The notes beneath the pieces were generated by a model, which was given only the letters and a program-made list of their open reading frames with translations, was not told the DNA's origin and did no database searches. The position numbers and the translations under genes are program-made. DNA of 57,314 bases, from assembly GCA_900768015.1 (NCBI GenBank), contig CAAGBI010000026.1, positions 1 to 57,314 of the forward strand, in the 5' to 3' direction. Shown piece by piece: positions 26,350 through 35,008 of the stretch; the stretch's first letter is position 1; every line of letters starts with the position of its first letter. This DNA is from an uncultured Alistipes sp. GTDB taxonomy: Bacteria > Bacteroidota > Bacteroidia > Bacteroidales > Rikenellaceae.

Positions 26350-26614
26350 ATTATACATGGGCGACGCACCCCAGAAGAGTGTGTCAGCGTTCTTTATATA
26401 GAAAAATCTATCCCGCATAGATTCCTTAAAAGCTTTGCGAACTGTACAATTTATATAACATTGGGACAACTCTCGAGCTGTAGTTACAAAACAAGGCCTC
26501 AACCCCTCGGGGTGTGCTAATACCACCAGTGGACTGTTGCGTACCTCGGAGCCCCACCTATGACTTATCTGCGGATTCGTCAAACAAGTTAAGGAGTCCG
26601 TGCGGATTTTTTTT
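26350..26614 (+). ncRNA. ssrS: Structured RNA between zapA and rny, probably 6S RNA
   Basis: The 26292-26655 gap has no supported gene. Within it are a perfect 7-bp hairpin (26405-26411 with 26417-26423, loop CCCGC), a long-range helix joining CGCACCCC (26365-26372) to GGGGTGTG (26509-26516), and at the end an 8-bp stem (26571-26578 with 26594-26601) before a run of eight T (26607-26614). A long closed rod with an open middle is the 6S RNA plan, and the location after zapA is the classic ssrS site. A near-consensus -7 box AATATTTG is at 26341-26348 but lacks a well-placed -33 box. The 5' end and the identity are inferences. Confidence 0.5.
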
Positions 26615-26655
26615 GTAACCAATTAACTAATAACTATATAACATTCAAAACAACT

Positions 26656-28188
26656 ATGGAACCAGTAATTATTACAGTCGTCGGTTTGGTGGTTGGTGCT
26701 TTGGTAGGAGGCTTCGCCGCCTACTTCATAGCAAAATCACGCGCCAAGGCTATCGTAGCGAAGGCCGAGGCAGATGGCGAAATGATAAAGAAGGAGAAGA
26801 TGTTGCAGGCTAAGGAGAAGTTCATCCAGCTTAAGAGCGACCACGATCGCCAGGTGAATGAGCGCAACCAGAAGCTTCAGCAGAGCGAGCAGCGCGCAAA
26901 GCAGCTCGAGGCTAACCTCCAGCACAAGGAGCGCGACTTGGACAAGAAGTCTGCCGACTACGACAAGCGCAAGGAGCAGCTCGAGGTACGCGCAACAGAG
27001 CTCGAGACAAAGAAGGAGGAGCTCGCATCGGTAATCAAGGAGCAGAACGCACGCCTCGAGCAGATTTCGGGCATGAGCTCTGAGGAGGCAAAGAATGTCC
27101 TTATCGAGAACATGAAGAACGAGGCTAAGGCCGAGGCTGCAGCATATGTTGCAGAGACCATCGAGGAGGCTAAGCTCTCGGCTACGAAGGAGGCTAAGCG
27201 CATCGTTGTGGCATCTATCCAGCGCGTAGCTACAGAGACAGCTATCGAGAATGCCGTTACGGTGTTCAACATCGAGTCTGACGAGGTTAAGGGCCGCATC
27301 ATCGGTCGTGAAGGCCGTAACATCCGCGCTTTGGAGGCTGCGACAGGCATCGAGATTATCGTTGATGACACCCCCGAGGCTATCATCCTCTCGGGCTTCG
27401 ACCCCGTACGCCGCGAGATTGCACGCCTTGCGTTGCACCAGCTTGTGACCGATGGCCGCATCCACCCCGCACGCATCGAGGAGGTAGTGGCAAAGGTTAA
27501 GAAGCAGATTGAGGAGGAGATCGTAGAGGTAGGTAAGCGCACAACTATCGACCTCGGTATCCACGGCTTGCACCCCGAGCTTATCCGCCTCATCGGTAAG
27601 ATGAAGTACCGCTCATCATATGGTCAGAACCTCTTGCAGCACGCACGCGAGACTGCAAACCTCGCAGGCATCATGGCTGCGGAGTTGGGCCTCAACCCCA
27701 AGGCAGCACGCCGCGCAGGTCTTTTACATGATATAGGCAAGGTGCCCGATGACGAGCCCGAGTTGCCACACGCAATCATCGGTATGAAGCTCGCGGAGAA
27801 GTATAAAGAGAAGCCCGATGTATGCAACGCCATCGGTGCACACCACGACGAGGCGGAGATGACATCGCTCATCGCACCTATCATCCAGGTGTGTGACGCT
27901 ATCTCGGGTGCTCGCCCCGGTGCACGCCGCGAGGTTGTTGAGTCGTACATCAAGCGCCTCAAGGAGATGGAGGGCATCGCACTCTCTTACCCAGGTGTTG
28001 TTAAGACCTACGCTATCCAGGCGGGCCGTGAGCTCCGCGTTATCGTTGGTGCTGATAAGCTCTCTGACCAGGAGTCTGAGGCATTGTCACACGACATCGC
28101 AAAGAAGATTCAGGACGAGATGACCTACCCAGGTCAGGTGAAGATCACCGTTATCCGCGAGACTCGTTCGGTATCATACGCAAAGTAG
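26656..28188 (+). CDS. rny: Ribonuclease Y
   Basis: Membrane-anchored endoribonuclease that starts mRNA decay. The 510 residues follow the standard order: one N-terminal membrane helix (about 5-27), a long coiled coil rich in Lys/Glu/Gln (about 30-190), a KH RNA-binding domain with GRIIGREGRNIRALE near 213-227, and an HD domain with the catalytic HD pair at 358-359 (LLHDIGK). Length matches the family. It is followed by a strong terminator. Together with the coiled-coil gene, zapA and the RNA gene it forms an arrangement that I associate with Bacteroidetes. Confidence 0.98.
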   Translation: MEPVIITVVGLVVGALVGGFAAYFIAKSRAKAIVAKAEADGEMIKKEKMLQAKEKFIQLKSDHDRQVNERNQKLQQSEQRAKQLEANLQHKERDLDKKSADYDKRKEQLEVRATELETKKEELASVIKEQNARLEQISGMSSEEAKNVLIENMKNEAKAEAAAYVAETIEEAKLSATKEAKRIVVASIQRVATETAIENAVTVFNIESDEVKGRIIGREGRNIRALEAATGIEIIVDDTPEAIILSGFDPVRREIARLALHQLVTDGRIHPARIEEVVAKVKKQIEEEIVEVGKRTTIDLGIHGLHPELIRLIGKMKYRSSYGQNLLQHARETANLAGIMAAELGLNPKAARRAGLLHDIGKVPDDEPELPHAIIGMKLAEKYKEKPDVCNAIGAHHDEAEMTSLIAPIIQVCDAISGARPGARREVVESYIKRLKEMEGIALSYPGVVKTYAIQAGRELRVIVGADKLSDQESEALSHDIAKKIQDEMTYPGQVKITVIRETRSVSYAK

Positions 28189-28214
28189 TGATAGGCCACC
28201 CTATCACCAAAAGC

Positions 28215-28252
28215 AAACCACCCAAGGAGCATATCCCTGGGTGGTTTCTTTA
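28215..28252 (+). terminator. Terminator after rny
   Basis: A 10-bp perfect stem (28215-28224 with 28238-28247), extended inside by AGG/CCT pairs, is followed by TTTCTTTATT. Confidence 0.85.
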
Positions 28253-28274
28253 TTATCAAACACTTCGCTGCTCA

Positions 28275-28964
28275 CTATGGCAACAGCTGAAACTTTGCCT
28301 GTATGGTGTGGCTGATTGTGGTCTCGGCGAACTCCATAGGCTCCGACTCCTCTACGAAGCCCTCAATGGCACTATCCATGGCATAGGCGCGAGACTTCAT
28401 AGCGCGGTTAACGCTAAAGTAGACATCGCCATTGCTATTGTAATCGTGGATATAGGTGCATGAGCCTACCTCCTGCTCGATGGCTTCAGCCAGCACCTCG
28501 GCATTACGCTTTGCATCGCGTATAGCCTCACGGCGCAACTCCTCGCGTATAGCGTCAAGGTTGGTGCATGTGGCGCTACTCAACGACACGCTATGGAGGT
28601 TAAGCTCCTCAAGCACAGCAAAGGCATTGGATAGCTCCTCCGCACCATGCACTACGAACTCATAGTGGCGGGTTGCGAGTGCCCCGCGACGCTTATATGA
28701 GCTGTAGTTGTTCTTGAGGCGTAGTGCCTCCTCAGTGTCGAAACCTGCTGACTTAAGGCTCATAATGATAGCCTTCTCCTGCTCGTCGAGCGATATGCGA
28801 CCCTTGGTATCGGTCTCGCTGATGGTGATGGCTACGGTAAACTTGTCGGGCGTAACCTTACGCTCTGCATAGCCATTTACCACAACCTCGTCGCGCACAC
28901 TCTCCTGTGCCGAAGCACCCCACGCTACAACAAGCATAAGGGCGCAAAGAATAAATCGTCTCAT
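28275..28964 (-). CDS. SIMPL domain-containing (DUF541) exported protein
   Basis: A 229-residue protein with a signal peptide (MRRFILCALMLVVAWGASAQ) and one SIMPL/DUF541 domain, marked by VVVNGYAERKVTPDKFTVAI near the start and the helix REEAIRDAK-like REELRREAIRDAKRNAEVLA. Members are periplasmic or outer-membrane-associated and have been linked to stress tolerance, but no biochemical reaction is established. It is separated by a 123-base gap from the gene upstream, so it may or may not share that transcript. Nothing else in it is unusual. Confidence 0.9.
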   Translation of the reverse strand: MRRFILCALMLVVAWGASAQESVRDEVVVNGYAERKVTPDKFTVAITISETDTKGRISLDEQEKAIIMSLKSAGFDTEEALRLKNNYSSYKRRGALATRHYEFVVHGAEELSNAFAVLEELNLHSVSLSSATCTNLDAIREELRREAIRDAKRNAEVLAEAIEQEVGSCTYIHDYNSNGDVYFSVNRAMKSRAYAMDSAIEGFVEESEPMEFAETTISHTIQAKFQLLP

Positions 28965-29049
28965 AGTATTGCTTTTAGGAATTTACCTATCTAACGCAAT
29001 ACCATAAGACGATATTGTCTGCAATGCACCTAATAGAGCAGGCCCACAT

Positions 29050-29087
29050 TGCTAATTATTAATTACTAATTGCTAATTACTAATTGT
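29050..29087. repeat. AATTAG-type tandem repeat at a stop codon
   Basis: Five degenerate copies of CTAATTN/ACTAATT end one base before the TAA (29088-29090, minus) of the methionine-sulfoxide reductase gene. The purest copy of this repeat in the window. Confidence 0.7.
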
Positions 29088-29870
29088 TTATATCTCCTCC
29101 ATGCGCCACTCCTCGCAGTCGTTTATAAGCTCGTCGCGCTCCTCTGGGGTAGGCACAATGGCATAGGTAGCGAGGTAGTTATCCTCGGCATCGAAGTGGT
29201 TGACAAAGGTTTTCGCTACCCTATCAGCATCACCACCACAATAATCTATGAGGTTGCTAATGAGGTCGTTCCACATGTTATCGTCATAGTCGCGCGACTC
29301 GCTATCAGGCTCTGAGGTAAAGGTGTAGTTATCTTTGCAAGGCACTCTCTCGACTAATTCGCCAAGCGTAACGCGCTTAACGACCAACTCTTGGGGCGCC
29401 GTATCGAAACACTTAACAATGCGCTCAAGCCACACTCTATCCCTCTCGTCAAACGAGGCAAGCTCCGTGCTATCTATATCGAGCACCGCCACCACCTTGC
29501 CATCGCGCCATACGGGAACGACAATCTCGCTGCGCGAGAGTGAGCTACATGCGATGTGGCCAGGAAACTTCTCAACATCCTCAACAACGAGGGTCTCGCC
29601 ACGCTCCCACGCCGTGCCACACACACCCTTGCCATATTTAATGCGACTACAAGCCAGTGGGCCCTGGAATGGGCCGAGCACCAGTTCATCGCCCTCAACG
29701 CGGTAGAAGCCCGTCCAAAGGGGATCTATCGTGGCGTGTATCATAGCCGAGATATTTGCCATATTGGCAATATCATCTGACTCACCTTCAGTAAGAGCTA
29801 CGACCTGCCTATGCAGCAGGTCGTAACGCTCATCCTTGCCACCGTGGGCAATCTTTAACTCCTCAGCCAT
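29088..29870 (-). CDS. Free methionine-(R)-sulfoxide reductase with an extra C-terminal domain
   Basis: Residues 1-160 form a GAF domain of the fRMsr type, which reduces free L-methionine-(R)-S-oxide at the expense of thioredoxin. The three family cysteines are present: C74 (GPLACSRI), C84 (GKGVCGTAW) and C108 (FPGHIACSS). Known fRMsr proteins end near residue 160-165. Here a further 100 residues follow, acidic and tyrosine-rich (ESRDYDDNMWNDLISNLIDY, FVNHFDAEDNYLATYA), which I do not recognise; the boundary falls near TAPQELVVKR. The gene lies 5 bases after the dipeptidyl peptidase gene in one likely transcript. The C-terminal part could be a substrate lid, a partner-binding module or an unrelated domain. 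Confidence 0.85.
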   Translation of the reverse strand: MAEELKIAHGGKDERYDLLHRQVVALTEGESDDIANMANISAMIHATIDPLWTGFYRVEGDELVLGPFQGPLACSRIKYGKGVCGTAWERGETLVVEDVEKFPGHIACSSLSRSEIVVPVWRDGKVVAVLDIDSTELASFDERDRVWLERIVKCFDTAPQELVVKRVTLGELVERVPCKDNYTFTSEPDSESRDYDDNMWNDLISNLIDYCGGDADRVAKTFVNHFDAEDNYLATYAIVPTPEERDELINDCEEWRMEEI

Positions 29871-29875
29871 CGCGA

Positions 29876-32311
29876 TTAGATGTCGTTGTTAAGCTGTGGG
29901 ATGTCGGTCGTTGTCTCGCGCTCACCCAAGAGGTGCTCAGAGAAGTAGTCCGCCATGCGCCAGAAGAAGTACTCGTTCATGTCGCCAAAGCCGTGACGCT
30001 GGCCAGGCAACAAGAGCATATCGAAGCGCTTGTTGTTGCGGATAAGGGCATCCACAACGCGGAGAGTACAACCAGGGTGTACATTCTCGTCGATGTCGCC
30101 ATGCACGAGCAAGAGATTACCCTTCAAGCGGTTAGCAATCTCGTGGTTTGCAGAGATGTGGTACTCGAATACTATCTCGCCATCCTGCTCCACCTCCTTG
30201 ATGCCGTGGTGCTTCTCGCTCCACCAGCGGTTGTAGATGTTGTTGTCGTGGTTACCTGCGCACGATACTGCAACATCGAAGAAGTCGGGGTACATCAAGA
30301 TTGCCGCTGTTGACATGAAGCCACCACCCGAGTGACCGTGGATACCCACGCGCTCGATGTCAATGAAGCTGTGGCGTGCTGCGAGCTGCTGCGCTGCAAC
30401 AACCTTATCCTTCAAGCCGTAGTCGCGCAAGTTACCGTAGCCATAGTTGTGGTACCACTTAGAGCGGTCGGGGTGACCACCGCGGTTACCAACGGTGATT
30501 ACGATGAAGCCCATCTGCGCGAGGCGGTCGGTACGCACCAAAGGCTGATACCATGACTGCTCCACAGCCTCGGTCTGAGGACCTGGGTAGACATACTCAA
30601 TAATTGGGTACTTCTTGTTGGGGTCGAAGTCGTAGGGCTTGAACATCACGCCGTGGAGGTCTGTTACGCCATCTGCCGCCTTAACAACGAAGGGCTCGGG
30701 ATACTGATAACCCATAGCGAACAAAGGCTCGAGGTCTACCTCAGCGAGTGTCATAACCTTCTTACCCTCAACGGTGTAGAGCTCCGATACGGGAGCAGCA
30801 TTTGCGCGAGAGTATGTCGTTACGAAGTAGCGGCGGTCATCCGAGAGCGAGAACTCGCCATTGAAATCCTTGGGGTCGAGCTGCTTGAGGCCTGAGCCGT
30901 CGTAGTTCACGCGGAAGAGGTGCAAGTAGTAGGGGTTCTCATCCTTGTTGTAGCCCGTAGCGGTGAAGTAGATAACGCGCTTAGCATCGTCAACGCCGAG
31001 GACATTAGACACATGCCACTCGCCCTTTGTAATCTGGTTAACGAGCTCACCCTCAGTAGTATAGCGATAAAGGTGTGCCCAGCCAGTGCGCTCCGACCAC
31101 TGGATAACCTCCTTGTCACCACTAATAAGCGTAGGCATCTGCCACTCGATAGATGTATTCATCTTCTCCTCGATGACATCCTTAGCGGTTGCAGTGGCAA
31201 CATCTACCACGCAGAGGTCAGCGCGCTTGATATCGCGGCTCTGGCGGATAACATAGAACTTATCATTGTCGCCCTGCCATACCATGCGTGCGGGCTTCTG
31301 GTAGCGGTCAGCGTGCATGAAGGGGCGGTTGCAGATGAAGAGCATCTGCTCCTTATACTTTGCCATATCCACCTCGCGGCGCTCGAATGTCTCGGTGTCG
31401 AACAACTCCAACCAGAAATCGGGACTTTGCTCGCCAGGCATCTGATACTTATACTCGAACAACTCGGGACGATCCTTCAAGATGTTGATAACCCAGAAGT
31501 CCTTGAGCATAGAGGTGTTAGAACGCACTGTAGCAAAGTGCTTCGAGTCGGGCGACCACTGCAAATATACGCGGTAGCGCTCATCCTCCTTAATCTGCTC
31601 GATGCTATCCTCAAACCAGTGGTATGCCGTATCCTCAGTGGCGTCGGTTGTAATCTGGTGCTCGACGATTGTAGAGTCCATGGGGTCGCGCACGAACTTC
31701 TCGACATCCTCGGTAGTCATGTACCAAAGGTTGCTATTCTTCTGATATACAGCTATGCGGCCGTCGGGCGATACATTTGCCCACTCGGGGTATCTAACAT
31801 CGCGCTCCTCGATGCGCTCGAGGCTCTTTGCTGCAATGTCCCACTTGAAGTGGAATACGAGGCGCTTGCCCTCGGCATCCTTGGGTGCATAGTCGTTGTT
31901 CTCAACCATTACATCCGCGGGTGCGATGTCGAAAAGAACATATTTATCCTCCTTAAGCTCCATATTGCGGATGGGGAGGTGCTGCCAGTCGAATGGGTAG
32001 TTTGTGTCGAGCGTAACCTTCTCGGCAAGCTCGCCCATGTTCCACAACTCGGTGCGCTTGCCTGCTGCGGGGTCTACGATGTAGTAGGTAGTGCCATCGA
32101 CATTAGACCATGAGTACCAGAACTTTGTAGAGTTCTCGAACCAATTTGGGCGTACGGCGGTCTGTGGCACAAGGCGACGCATCTTTGTGGGAGAGAAGCG
32201 CTCTGCCAACTCGTAGTTTGGCTTTACGGCTTCGGGCTCTGCGCCAAAGGCGGGCGTTGCAGCAGCCATTGCGGCAACAGCAACGAAAAGCATTGATAGT
32301 CTCTTAATCAT
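29876..32311 (-). CDS. Dipeptidyl peptidase IV-type S9 serine peptidase
   Basis: Exported peptidase that removes X-Pro or X-Ala dipeptides from peptide N-termini. The 811 residues start with a signal peptide (MIKRLSMLFVAVAAMAAATP), followed by a beta-propeller domain (about 60-560) and a C-terminal alpha/beta hydrolase. The catalytic triad is visible: Ser661 in GHSGGG, Asp741 in HGDIDENVH and His773 in GQRHGFG. The DPP IV double-glutamate motif cannot be placed with certainty. Length suits bacterial DPP IV. In gut Bacteroidales such enzymes act in the periplasm on dietary or host peptides. A -7-type box CAAAGATA lies at 32354-32361 (minus), without a clear -33 element. Confidence 0.93.
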   Translation of the reverse strand: MIKRLSMLFVAVAAMAAATPAFGAEPEAVKPNYELAERFSPTKMRRLVPQTAVRPNWFENSTKFWYSWSNVDGTTYYIVDPAAGKRTELWNMGELAEKVTLDTNYPFDWQHLPIRNMELKEDKYVLFDIAPADVMVENNDYAPKDAEGKRLVFHFKWDIAAKSLERIEERDVRYPEWANVSPDGRIAVYQKNSNLWYMTTEDVEKFVRDPMDSTIVEHQITTDATEDTAYHWFEDSIEQIKEDERYRVYLQWSPDSKHFATVRSNTSMLKDFWVINILKDRPELFEYKYQMPGEQSPDFWLELFDTETFERREVDMAKYKEQMLFICNRPFMHADRYQKPARMVWQGDNDKFYVIRQSRDIKRADLCVVDVATATAKDVIEEKMNTSIEWQMPTLISGDKEVIQWSERTGWAHLYRYTTEGELVNQITKGEWHVSNVLGVDDAKRVIYFTATGYNKDENPYYLHLFRVNYDGSGLKQLDPKDFNGEFSLSDDRRYFVTTYSRANAAPVSELYTVEGKKVMTLAEVDLEPLFAMGYQYPEPFVVKAADGVTDLHGVMFKPYDFDPNKKYPIIEYVYPGPQTEAVEQSWYQPLVRTDRLAQMGFIVITVGNRGGHPDRSKWYHNYGYGNLRDYGLKDKVVAAQQLAARHSFIDIERVGIHGHSGGGFMSTAAILMYPDFFDVAVSCAGNHDNNIYNRWWSEKHHGIKEVEQDGEIVFEYHISANHEIANRLKGNLLLVHGDIDENVHPGCTLRVVDALIRNNKRFDMLLLPGQRHGFGDMNEYFFWRMADYFSEHLLGERETTTDIPQLNNDI

Positions 32312-32507
32312 ATTATTAAAGTATTAATTTTTGTAGCAGTAGTTTGCAATATACAAAGATACAAAAAAAGTTGAACAACAAGCCCCGAAACACGAAAATA
32401 TTTACCGCAGCAAGCACATTCATCCCCGATATACAAAAAAGGCCATAGAGTGCGTTAATTTAACAATAGATACAAGCCATGGATAACGCATATTAGCGCC
32501 ACGCAGA

Positions 32508-32539
32508 TTTGCTTATTAGAAATAAATTGTATAACTTTG
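32508..32539 (+). promoter_or_regulatory. Promoter of the licD locus
   Basis: TTTG (32508-32511), a 20-base spacer and TAACTTTG (32532-32539) match the consensus exactly. The box overlaps an in-frame TTG (32537), which rules that codon out as the start of the first licD gene and places the start at the ATG at 32567. Confidence 0.85.
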
Positions 32540-32566
32540 CTTAAATATTATAAACCCCAAAAAGCG

Positions 32567-33388
32567 ATGATTGATAACGAGGCTTTGCGAGCTAAATATA
32601 ACCCTGAAGGTTCACTCCTGCGTAGGGATCAGATGGAGATGTTACGCATGTTGAAGGTCTTTGCCAAGATATGCAAGGAGCACGACATAACATGGTGGCT
32701 TAGCTCGGGTACGCTGCTCGGTGCGGCACGCCACGAGGGCTTCATACCCTGGGACGACGACCTCGACATCGTGATGCTCCGCAAGGATGCAAAGCGCCTG
32801 GAGAGGGTGATGCGCGAGATTAACGACGAAGAGTTTGTATATCACTCCATGAAGACCGACATCGAGTATGTCTACACCTTTACGAAGTTCCGCAGACGCA
32901 AGGGCGAGGTGGAGAGTGGCCATCGTCGTGGTAAGTATTTCAAGTGGCGCGGCCCCTTTATCGACATCTGGGCAATAGAGAAGACGAGTCGCTTTGCGGC
33001 GCGCGCCTCGAGCATCATATGCAACAACATCCAGCACCTCACATCCTACATCCGTTGTGGCTGGCTGCGCAGGTCGCTGAATTGGTGCATCAGGCTCATT
33101 AACCACGGCATCATCATACCCATCCTTCGCCTCGTGGGCCTTATCAACCCCAAGGGTGAGTATCACTACACGCTGGGCTCGGGCTGGGGACGCCACACCT
33201 TCTTTATGAAGAACACCTTTCCGCTCACCACCGCGCGCTTCGAGGGCGAGGAGTTTCCCGTACCCAAGGACACCGATGCCTACCTGACGCTCGTCTATGG
33301 CGACTGGCGTAAGATGCCCTCCGAGGAGCAGATACGCAAGGCCATCCACAACCCCACATACATCAAGGAGATTTATGGCACAGAATAA
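32567..33388 (+). CDS. LicD family phosphotransferase, first of a tandem pair
   Basis: A 273-residue LicD/FKTN-type protein. The family transfers phosphocholine, ribitol phosphate or similar alcohol phosphates from a CDP donor to surface glycans. The core motif WWLSSGTLLGAARHEGFIPW (43-62) is followed by the metal-binding aspartates DDDLD (63-67). A hydrophobic amphipathic stretch later (about 170-190) may touch the membrane. It is the first gene after a consensus promoter and overlaps the second licD by 14 bases. No choline kinase, choline transporter or CDP-choline synthase gene lies nearby, so the donor is unknown and need not be CDP-choline. Confidence 0.92.
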   Translation: MIDNEALRAKYNPEGSLLRRDQMEMLRMLKVFAKICKEHDITWWLSSGTLLGAARHEGFIPWDDDLDIVMLRKDAKRLERVMREINDEEFVYHSMKTDIEYVYTFTKFRRRKGEVESGHRRGKYFKWRGPFIDIWAIEKTSRFAARASSIICNNIQHLTSYIRCGWLRRSLNWCIRLINHGIIIPILRLVGLINPKGEYHYTLGSGWGRHTFFMKNTFPLTTARFEGEEFPVPKDTDAYLTLVYGDWRKMPSEEQIRKAIHNPTYIKEIYGTE

Positions 33389-34247
33389 TACCAACCCCAA
33401 CTATACATTTGATGCTCAGGCACTCAAAGAGCGGTTCAACCCCGAGGGCTCGAAGCTACGCAAGACGCAGCTCGAGTTGCTCGAGATTTTGCTCGACCTG
33501 GCTGACATATGCAACAAGAACAACATCCAGTGGTGGCTGAGCTCTGGCACGCTGCTCGGTGCGGCACGCCACAAGGGCTTTATACCCTGGGATGACGACA
33601 TCGACATCGTGATGATGCGTAAGGATGCCAAGCGCCTCGAGAAGATTCTTCATAAGATGGATAGCGAGAAGTATGTATATCAGTCTATGAAGTCGGATGT
33701 GGAGTATGTCAACGCCTTTGGTAAGTTCCGCAAGCGCGAGGGCGAGGTGGAGATTACGCAGGGTCGCTATAAATACCTCAACTACAAGGGCTTATTCGTA
33801 GACATCTTCCGCATCGAGAAGACGAGTTACGCTATTGCGCGCATCGCACGCGCCATATATTGGAACTTGCAGTACCCCACTATCAAGGTTAAGTGGCCAT
33901 GGCTACGCCATCTGCTTATTCGCGGCGTCGAGATCTTCTCGTTCTGCTTCATCATCCCCATTCTCCGCCTCATAGGCAAGATAAACCCCAAGGGCGAGTA
34001 CCACTATAACCTCGGTATGGGATGGTATCGCAGCACCTACTTCGAGCGCGACATCTTCCCACTCTCTACCATAGAGTTCGAGGGACACACCTTCCCCGCA
34101 CCCAAGAATGTAGATAGCTACCTACAGGGCATCTATGGCGACTGGCGCAAGATTCCCGACATCGAGGAGATATGCAAGGCTGTACACTCCGAGGCTCTGG
34201 CCGAGCAGTTCAGCCAGATAGACAACAAGACCAACACAACAGAGTAA
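33375..34247 (+). CDS. LicD family phosphotransferase, second of a tandem pair
   Basis: A 290-residue paralogue of the preceding gene. The shared core is WWLSSGTLLGAARHKGFIPW (53-72) with DDDID (73-77), and the C-terminal halves also align (INPKGEYHYNLGMGW against INPKGEYHYTLGSGW), so the pair arose by duplication. The sequences differ across the middle region that usually contacts the acceptor, which suggests different acceptors or positions. I start it at the ATG at 33375, inside the end of the first licD; a longer frame exists upstream but lies within that gene. Its stop overlaps the next start (TAATG). Confidence 0.92.
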   Translation: MAQNNTNPNYTFDAQALKERFNPEGSKLRKTQLELLEILLDLADICNKNNIQWWLSSGTLLGAARHKGFIPWDDDIDIVMMRKDAKRLEKILHKMDSEKYVYQSMKSDVEYVNAFGKFRKREGEVEITQGRYKYLNYKGLFVDIFRIEKTSYAIARIARAIYWNLQYPTIKVKWPWLRHLLIRGVEIFSFCFIIPILRLIGKINPKGEYHYNLGMGWYRSTYFERDIFPLSTIEFEGHTFPAPKNVDSYLQGIYGDWRKIPDIEEICKAVHSEALAEQFSQIDNKTNTTE

Positions 34248-35002
34248 TGCAGAGGAGTATGAGACATGCGTTAGTTATTGGAGGCGCCAATGGCATAGGT
34301 CTCGCCGTTGCCACGCTGCTTGCCGAGGATGAGCGCTTCGGCAGGGTGAGCATCGTCGACAGGCAGGAGGTCGCTGCGGAGTTTTGCCATCCCAAGTTTA
34401 AGAGCCACATCCTTGACCTACGCTCTGGGGACTACGCGCTCTTCGACACCTTCACGGATGTAGACACGCTCCTTATCACCGCGGGCTTCGGTCGCTTGGC
34501 GCACTTTGCCGATGTTGACGAAGAGCACATAATCGACAGCTTCGCCGTAAATAGCACCGCCGTGATACGCATCATACGCCACTTTTATGAGCGCATAAGC
34601 AGCCCCGAGGATTTCTATTGCGGCGTTATGGGCAGCATCGCGGGATTTATATCCTCGCCCCTCTTTGCCGTGTATGGAGCTACAAAGGCGGCGCTCAAGA
34701 TATTCATCGAGAGTGTTAATGTGGAGCTCGAGATGGCGGGCACGACAAACCGCATACTAAACATCTCTCCAGGCTCAATAAAGGGCACGGCATTCTATAA
34801 CGGCGCTAACGACCTGAATATCACGCGCCAATTAGCCACCGAGATACTCTCGCACCTTTGGGCCAAGGATGACCTCTTCATCCCGCAGTACGAGGAGGTG
34901 TTCAAGGAGGTATTGGAGCGCTACCACCGCGATTTCCGCGCCGAGGGTCGCCACTCCTACAACTACAAGATGCAGAGCGGAAGAATTAAAACCCAGAAAT
35001 AG
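34247..35002 (+). CDS. Short-chain dehydrogenase/reductase in the licD locus
   Basis: A 251-residue SDR. The cofactor-binding loop is GGANGIG (12-18), and the catalytic set is Ser130, Tyr143 and Lys147 (YGATK). The acidic residue after the second strand (VDRQ) suggests NAD(H) rather than NADP(H), but this is weak evidence. Coupled by TATG-type overlap (TAATG) to the second licD, it may make the alcohol that is then activated and transferred, as SDR enzymes do in ribitol-phosphate pathways; that link is an inference from position. A second ATG four codons downstream is possible. Confidence 0.88.
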   Translation: MQRSMRHALVIGGANGIGLAVATLLAEDERFGRVSIVDRQEVAAEFCHPKFKSHILDLRSGDYALFDTFTDVDTLLITAGFGRLAHFADVDEEHIIDSFAVNSTAVIRIIRHFYERISSPEDFYCGVMGSIAGFISSPLFAVYGATKAALKIFIESVNVELEMAGTTNRILNISPGSIKGTAFYNGANDLNITRQLATEILSHLWAKDDLFIPQYEEVFKEVLERYHRDFRAEGRHSYNYKMQSGRIKTQK

Positions 35003-35008
35003 ACTACT

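Noticed and set aside
26119..26622. A 167-residue minus-strand frame across the zapA end and the gap before rny
   Set aside because: It overlaps zapA and the structured RNA, and shows no protein-like pattern.
30920..32113. A 397-residue open frame on the plus strand inside the dipeptidyl peptidase gene
   Set aside because: It is antisense to a clear S9 peptidase; its composition (Leu/Val/His/Cys-rich) is a shadow effect.
32537..32566. An earlier TTG start for the first licD gene
   Set aside because: The TTG is part of the -7 box TAACTTTG, so it lies upstream of the transcription start.
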